Below are positions 57,301-64,000 of a DNA stretch of 64,000 nucleotides, piece after piece. Every line of letters starts with the position of its first letter. Within the stretch, counting starts at the first letter, position 1. The notes below the pieces were generated by a model that made no database searches, was not told the DNA's origin, and saw only the letters and a list, made by a program, of their open reading frames with translations. Position numbers and translations under genes: made by a program. The DNA comes from Straminergon stramineum (lineage: Eukaryota > Streptophyta > Bryopsida > Hypnales > Calliergonaceae): assembly GCA_963920665.1 (NCBI GenBank), contig OY987272.1, forward strand, positions 7,321,001-7,385,000, in the 5' to 3' direction.

Positions 57301-60075
57301 GAATGATTGGTTTATTGAGATTCTACTTGCAATGGCCCATGAAGTTGTTGTAGAGGATGAAATTCTTCTAGGGGTGTATTTGCACTTGTTGTTTAGGTGG
57401 TGTCATGTAGGGATGTTTCACACTATGTCTCAAGTCCCAACTTTCTAAATCTTGGTTCAAGGTCAAATTTCAACTTTCTTGGGTTTGTAGAAGGTGAATA
57501 AAAAATAATAAGTGTGGTACTTGGGATTCATTGTGTACAGGTCAAAATCCCAATTCGGAGGTCTAGCTTGTCTCTTGTATAATGTAATACAACAATTAAG
57601 TGCCCCAAAAATGAGTCAAAAAGTCAAAAATTCATTCTTTGTGCACTTTTAGCATCAAATCTGCATTGGACAAATTTGGAGAAAGATTCAACCTCATAGG
57701 ATGTCTTATTTGATATATTCTCCTTTTTATATTCAAAAAAATTATTGGGACTTGGAAGCATTTTGAGTTGGATTTCCATTTTGGTCTCAAGACAATTTGG
57801 TCTCCAAATCCCACTTCCTTAGTGCCCAAACTTCCAAAAGATGTCACCATACAGGGATTTTGGGGGATGATGTGGGATTTGGAACTTGGGAAGTAGTGTG
57901 AAGCCCCAAATTCCAAATCCCACTGAATATTTCAACTTGCACTAATTTAAAATAATATGACAAATCAATGTACTCGACATGCTTAAATTTCACATTCTAA
58001 AGGAAAGGTACCAGTTCCTTGTGCAAAGCATAAAGGTTCAAAGCTATGTTTAAATTTATGATCTAAAATTGACACAAGCTTGGATGTTACCATCCTCAAA
58101 ATCAATGTGAACTCTACATAACATTGTTTACCAATGGAGTCAGGGATCTCTTTTGCATCCTTGGAAAGGGGACCTCTACAGTAAACAAAAATTGTCTTCT
58201 ATGATTCCTCAACCAACCCCAATCCTTGAATTAACTGAAAGTCTCTCCCAGGCATCTAGGGAGGCATAATACGTTCCCAGCATGGGGAGGACCATTGCCT
58301 GGTTTTACAATGTTATGTACCTCACAACTCCACTTCACTTTTCTTCAGGTGTAGCATCTTGACTCGTTGGTGCATCGTCCGATGAAAGTTCAAACCTTGG
58401 ACCTTTCATGCTGTACTATTGACTTGACTATATCTTCATCACTGTCAAGTGTTTTGAAACCAGCAATAATAACAAAGCAAATGCAATCATTGAGCAAATT
58501 GCTTCTAGTATGTTTCTGTTTTCTAAAGAGTAAGGGTTATCATGTCATTGGTTTATCACTTACACACATCGAGGCAAGAAAAGCAATCAGTTTCAAAGAT
58601 GTGGGGGAGGCCGAGTGACACATTTTGCTGAAGAATGAGCATCCTCAATAGTATGAATTAGTGTGCTATATATGCTAATGTCATCACCATGTGTAGCCGT
58701 ATCAGTAATTTCAAAACACATCCACAACCGACACCCTTTTACCAAACCATCCCCATCTAAGCTTCTATCAACACTCTGTAAAACCGATACTTCAATTGGA
58801 GTTTTGACAGATGGCTGGACAACTGATAATTCGTTTTGGGTGTCTATGAATCTACATTACTGAAACTACCTGAAAACTTGGAGTTTACCATCACTTTGAT
58901 GAGATCCGGCAACACTGGACCTTGATAGGAATGTCAAAATGAGATTTCTATGACATGGAAAATATTCTGAAAGGTATAAGCTCTGTGCAGAAAAATGACT
59001 AATGCAGACTAACTATGCACTCACGCTCACTAAAGCAGACTGACAAATGGTCAAGTGGATAAAATATTCTGAATAGTATGATGTAGATTTTCAAGCACCT
59101 GGCGAGATCCTCCTTTAAAACAGCAGAGGGAAAAGATTACAGTGACACGCACCTCTTAGCAGAAGTAGAAACAACTCCACGATTGTAAGAACCGCCAAAT
59201 ATGGCGTTCACAGCAGAAACAAGTGCTCGGCTCCAAAGGGAACCTTTTCTTGAGGAACTGCCAAACTGAAGAGCCCAATTAAATTCTTCAGAGTTGTGAC
59301 AGAAATCCATGGAAATTCAACAATGATGTACAGATCTGCTTCTGTATCTTTTCTTTTTAATCGCTTACATCTACATGATCCAGAGTTGAGGACATCCAGA
59401 TGTAGCATAAGTACTTCAACTGCTTCAAAACATCAAGAAGACTCCTCGTTTGTGAAGAATGCTCCAATTGATCGTCCGCGGATACTCAAAAGTAAGCAGA
59501 ATAGACCAGAGCTCTACCTGCTGCATGAATTAAGACTACCTACTAAAGAAGGCCAAATGCATTTACAAGAAAAGTGCTCAACACATGCAGTCATGGGCAC
59601 TGAAAAGCCCCATCAATACTAGACCACCGAAAATAAGACTAGACGAAATATCCTCCTTTCTCCATATGATTCAACACAGTTCCAATAGGTTGGTCGTAAG
59701 AAAGAAAAACCAGATCCTCTAATGAGGCATACTATATCACAGAACATGCATAGCAGTGTGAAGACAGACCAAATTCTTCCAAAACAGTCGTATTCTGCAA
59801 ACTCTGAACATGCACAATGAAGCAAAGAGCCTGGGGCGTCAGAAGAAAGGGCATTGATTTCATGTAATATTGAGATGATGAACTTCAGCTCCAAATTACA
59901 AGCAGGAACGAAGTAAGCACCGTCTGACAATTGAATAATAACAACCCATGCCATGCTCTCATTCATGCTTACAGCATGTTTCACCGAGCTACACTCGGAG
60001 CCTTCTGCTCAAACCACAGGCGCGTAACAAATCTTGGGATGCGGTTGACAGATTTACACAGGCGCATCCATATTT
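57301..60075. other. Intergenic plus probable 3'UTR of the IF-3 gene
   Basis: Apart from the possible hAT trace there is no supported exon. The last several hundred bases before 60076 are less AT-rich and probably form the 3'UTR of the IF-3 gene. The minus-strand frame at 59619-59984 lies there and shows no domain. Confidence 0.45.
58780..58863 (+). pseudogene. Possible hAT transposase fragment
   Basis: The frame reads SIGVLTDGWTTDNSFWVSMN and ends at a stop three residues later. This resembles the segment of hAT transposases with the LTTDGWTS motif that holds a catalytic aspartate. Nothing else of the domain is found on either side, so it would be a small relic. A chance match is possible. 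Confidence 0.3.
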
Positions 60076-61216
60076 TCAGCTAATGTCGAAATAAGAAGAA
60101 TCTGCCTTTCCCGTACCAATTTCTGCAGCTTTACGCCAAACAGGCACTACCTCCGACGCCAAAGACAGACCTGTTGAGAAGAATCTTGCCAGCAGTAGAG
60201 AGGGCCTTTCTAAGTAACCTTCGTGATTCTCTACAGGCAACACAGGGCGAAGGGTCTTATCCTCAATTACTCGCAGTTCCCAATCCTCAATTGATACACT
60301 ACGATGTGAAGTAAGATGAATTCAATCCATAGCTGATTCCAGCATACGGTCCCTGCACTCACCCTTCCCCAACCTTTATCTCATCAGCAACATTTTCATG
60401 TGTGACCTTCGAAGTTTTTTTCTTTGTAGTCTTTTGCTCCAGAATCGGTCGAACCATCACCCACGCCCGCATCTTCTCGACTCTCGGTCCACTCTCGACT
60501 TTCATTTCGGTAGGAATCAAGCTCATGGCCCGCTCCAGAAGCTGCACGCCAACCTCTTCCCCTTTGTCATTCCCATGGAACTGCACGGCGAGCTTCACAC
60601 GATGTCCGCGCGCCAGAAGCCGGGTGACGCTCTCCGCTTTCATCTCCAAATCCTTCTGCTCCGTGCGGCTGCTGAACCGCACCTCCTTCAAGTCATCCAA
60701 GCGCCGCCTCTCCAGCTGCTTCTTCCGGAGATCCTTCTCCTGCTTCTTCACCTTGAACCGCTCCTTGCTGAAGTCCATGAGCTTGCACACGGGCGGGTCC
60801 GCCTTACCGTCCACTTCCACGAGATCCAAACCCGCTTGCTGCGCTCGCTGCAGCGCCTCGTAGCGGCTCAAAACCTCGTGGCCCTCGTCTCTGACCAGAC
60901 GCACCATTCGTGCTACGATTGCGCGGTTGATCTTCCGATCAACTCCTTTGGTGCCCTCTCCATTCCCTGCTTTAGGGTTTACGACAACCGGAGCTGCGTA
61001 CGCCCTGCTTGTCGTAAAATCCCACGGCATCTTTACGGGAATCCTGAAATCCAATCCAGAGCTCCATCGCCGCACTGTAACACGAAAAGAAGAAAGGATT
61101 AGGGTTTCAGGAGCCCCATGTTCACCTGCAGCAGCATTCGAAACCCTGGCGCTTCCCAAAGCGCTCCGACCAAACAAAGACCTGCTAAGCAACCACAGGA
61201 GAGGCTTCTGCCTCAT
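60076..61216 (-). CDS. Organellar translation initiation factor IF-3, two exons
   Basis: IF-3 binds the small ribosomal subunit, prevents premature subunit joining and proofreads start-codon choice in bacteria, mitochondria and plastids. Exon 1 is 61216-60363 and exon 2 is 60298-60076, separated by a 64-bp intron (GTGAGT...CGTAG). The product is 358 residues. The start is taken at MRQKPLLWLL because the following 70 residues are rich in R, S and A with few acids, like a mitochondrial presequence. An upstream in-frame ATG at 61279 gives a less likely acidic start. The N-domain (about 92-163) shows VDGKADPPVCKLMDFSKERF. The C-domain (about 177-258) shows KEVRFSSRTEQKDLEMK, then GPRVEKMRAWVMVRP. 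Exon 2 adds a C-terminal tail of 73 residues without a known domain. Plastid targeting is the alternative. Confidence 0.92.
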
Positions 61217-61349
61217 GGCGAACGAAATTCCGCGCAAGAATTCCCGTAACAAAGGATTGTCGTCAGCTGCGGCGATCACAGAGCTTCACAAAACTCTGCA
61301 ATGGACAAAACAAGCCGCTGGGGCTCAGAAAAACGAAGTGCAGGCATAC

Positions 61350-61385
61350 CTCTTTAATATCACCTTCACTGGTGATATTAAAGAG
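61350..61385. promoter_or_regulatory. Perfect 15-bp inverted repeat upstream of IF-3
   Basis: CTCTTTAATATCACC (61350-61364) and its exact complement (61371-61385) enclose the six-base loop TTCACT. The structure lies about 134 bp upstream of the IF-3 start codon, in the 5'UTR or promoter. It could be an RNA hairpin or a dimeric factor site. No function is assigned. Confidence 0.85.
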
Positions 61386-64000
61386 CTTCAAGACTGGAAT
61401 TTGGCAAATGCGGCTTTAGGATGAAAAAGGTTGACGTTTTCACCATATATCATCCACTGGTTATAGGTTAGCGGTTTTAGAAGAAAAAAAGAAACTATCA
61501 CACCCGGTGGTGAAGTTCAACATTCCTTGCTCAACAATTAATCAACGTCGGCAAATGTAGTCCATTAGATGTCTAAAAATAAAAAGATCTACTTTTTTCA
61601 TACAATTGTTTTAACTAAATAAAATCCCAAATTTTTTGGCATCTGTTCAAATTCACTTTTTAAATATCTTTTACTAGCCTATCCATCCCATGTGGTTACT
61701 TAGATGTCAACCTCAGCAAAAATGTACTCCGTAATTATTATTTTATCAAAGAGAATCTTTAAAAGGCACACATAAGTATTAATTGTACACTTTTTATCAA
61801 AGCCTATTTATCCTTGTACTCACAAATGAATCCTTCAAAGCACATATAAATAATATGAAAGGCCTATCACCAAGTTACTTTGCCAAAAATGATCTTGATA
61901 TTTAGACGAATAGGTGCATTCTTCATTTCTACAAAGATTTGGAAAGGCATCCATTGGCCATTTTCTAGCTTCAACATCTTTAAAGGGTTAAAAAGAATCC
62001 ATTGTAATTTGCCAGTTTTATTTGAAATAGATTATGATAATGTCTTCTTCATAGAGAGTATTTTTTTTTTAAATCCATCACTTTGTCATAAACTTTGTAA
62101 GAAAATTGCAATTACTAGAGCACATAGGATTATGAGGTTTAAAGTGAAAACATCTAAAACAATCTATATCCCCTTTAGTGCACCTATTAGGAGCACTTTA
62201 AGTTAACATTGGACTACCATTGAAATTGTCATTTGATGCTCAAAGTATAATGAGGGGGTATTTGAGGCCAATAGAAACATGTCAAAGAGATCATTGAACC
62301 AATTTGTTCATTATTAAGAGCAACATATTTAGGAAAATTAACTAGTTCCCTTCATATCATCATTAAAGAAATTAATTTTAATTTTGGGATGTATGGATTA
62401 TGCAACAGTACATAAATGTTAAACAATATTTGAATGGACAATTTAGCAACACCTCATGGGGGTGTGAATAAATGGTGGAGGTCACATATTGGTTAGCCCA
62501 TGCATGCAATAACTACTAATGAAGATCGTGTTTAGGTGTTTTTCTTCAACCACAAGCAAATTGACTTCCATCAATTCATCCCCCTTGTAAATGTAATTTG
62601 CTTATTCATCTTATTCATTGTGAGTGTGAGAATTTAGTGACTTGTGTGTCAAATGCTTTATATTAATGAAGATAATTCTAATGCCTTATTACTCACCTTA
62701 TATGGTTTTAATAGGAGTACAGTGGTAGGAGTTCAACTTACTATGAGTGTTTAGGATTTTTCTATTGTAAGTGTGTTTTTTCAACTATAAAAAAATGGTG
62801 GATGAAAAGGAAAATTTTCAAAAGTTCAAGTTTGATCTAAACATGAAGGAGGGACTTCAAACAAAACAAAAGACAACAACCATGGGATCAACAAGGATGA
62901 CCTTGAAGATGCATTTAATATGTTGTTATCTAAACAAGTGAGTTGGCAAATATCAAGGCACTATGGAGATAGAAGGGCCAACCCTGCAACAAGACCAAAC
63001 ATGCATTGTGGAAGTGGATCAACCCATCAAGAATAAGGAACATTTACAACACAAAAAGGGGTAAAAAAATGGTCGAATGAAGCGGAAAGGAGGGGTGCAA
63101 GCATTATTTACCTCAATAGGGAGGTGTAGCCCAAATCCCATGTACAAGAAAGTTGTTGACGACCTTGGCCAAGCCCAATGCACATCTATTGCAGGTGGTG
63201 GAATTAACATTTGTTACTCCCCCAAAGATGCTAAATTTGTTTAAAGAAGAGACCAACATGTATAATTGAGTGCATATTCAAGATACCAATTGCATTCTTA
63301 TCAATGGATTCCATTTGAAGACATCGCCAATAAATCCAAAGAAGAAGAGATCTATGATGACATTTTTCAATAGAAAGAGGACATCCAAAAAGGGGGAGAC
63401 TAAGGTACCCAACTCCCCACTAGGTCCAATCAATCTCACTTCAGGATTCACATCATAGCCTAGTGTGGAATAAAACATCATCCAACCAATATCAAGGAGT
63501 GTGGCCAAGAGCACTCTACAATAACATGAAGGCGATAATGAGGCTCCATCACCTACCTCACCGTCTATGGCACCATTCAGAAGTGAGGATGGAGACCACC
63601 CCTCTTCATAGTATTCTCTACAAGATTCAATAGATTCTCCTTTACAATGGATCCATGGGACATCTAAGCCATACTTTCCATTTAAAAGACCACTTGATTC
63701 CTATGATTTAGCCTCATAATCGAGCTTTAAGGCCTCTCAATTTTTCCATGGTAAAAATTGTTAGTTCCAGATTCCAAATAAAGAGTGGGAGCCCATTGTA
63801 GGGACCTATAGTGTAGAATTTTTTGAAAATTTACAACCTATTCTTTGAGTATTAAAAAATTCATATTCTACTTGCAATATCCTTCACTATAATTTTCTAA
63901 TCTATGAAAACAGAAATTTAATCGTGTGACCATACATAAGACTAAAATATATTATTGCTTTTAGATACCAGTACTTTAGATTCTCTTAGAATCCATTTTT
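61386..64000. other. Intergenic, AT-rich, no gene seen
   Basis: The first few hundred bases are the outer promoter of IF-3. The segment 61865-61995 is a copy of the dispersed repeat seen near 30.0, 31.4 and 47.9 kb. Plus-strand text at 62810-63760 looks like heavily decayed coding sequence with frequent stops. No family is recognised. Confidence 0.5.

Noticed and set aside
59619..59984. 121-codon minus-strand frame downstream of IF-3
   Set aside because: No domain, no link by splice sites, and the position fits a 3'UTR.
60398..61424. Three plus-strand frames opposite IF-3
   Set aside because: The minus strand encodes a clear IF-3 with both domains. The plus frames have no motif.

Overview
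This is nuclear DNA of a land plant. The genes have GT-AG introns, the intergenic DNA is AT-rich, and plant-type transposons (CACTA, Stowaway, Tourist-like and Copia relics) are common. Two gene families narrow the lineage. The DUF630/DUF632 protein is a plant family. The first gene encodes an orthologue of the cilia/flagella protein CCDC39 (FAP59). Flowering plants and conifers have no motile cilia and are expected to lack it. The source is therefore most likely a plant with swimming sperm: a bryophyte, lycophyte, fern, cycad or Ginkgo. The species cannot be named from the sequence.

Layout. 7-10754 (-): at least 12 exons of CCDC39, running off the left edge. The first three exons add an acidic N-terminal extension of about 450 residues in which exon 2 repeats the tail of exon 1. 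Degenerate copies of the gene's own 5' end lie just upstream. 11.3-13.3 kb (-): a weakly supported multi-exon transcription unit with a tRNA gene in its largest intron. 13.3-16.1 kb: AT-rich, empty. 16152-17252 (+): an intronless quinone oxidoreductase-like MDR gene. 17.3-31.9 kb: repeats, including a non-autonomous CACTA element, a decayed transposon ORF split by another inverted-repeat element, a CACTA foldback, and 26-, 61- and 44-bp tandem arrays. 32078-37814 (-): a six-exon DUF630/DUF632 gene whose last codons are partly duplicated just downstream. 39-60 kb: gene-poor, with minisatellites, a Stowaway-like element, short retroposons with target-site duplications, and traces of Copia and hAT elements. 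60076-61216 (-): a two-exon organellar (probably mitochondrial) translation initiation factor IF-3. 61.4-64 kb: AT-rich with one dispersed-repeat copy.

The genes are not an operon and share no pathway: axoneme assembly, redox metabolism, a membrane-anchored plant protein, and organelle translation. The most notable feature is the plant CCDC39 gene, with its long acidic N-terminal extension, duplicated exon module and upstream array of broken copies of its start region. Exon structures were assembled by hand from splice sites, reading phase and remembered family similarity. No alignment or transcript evidence was available.
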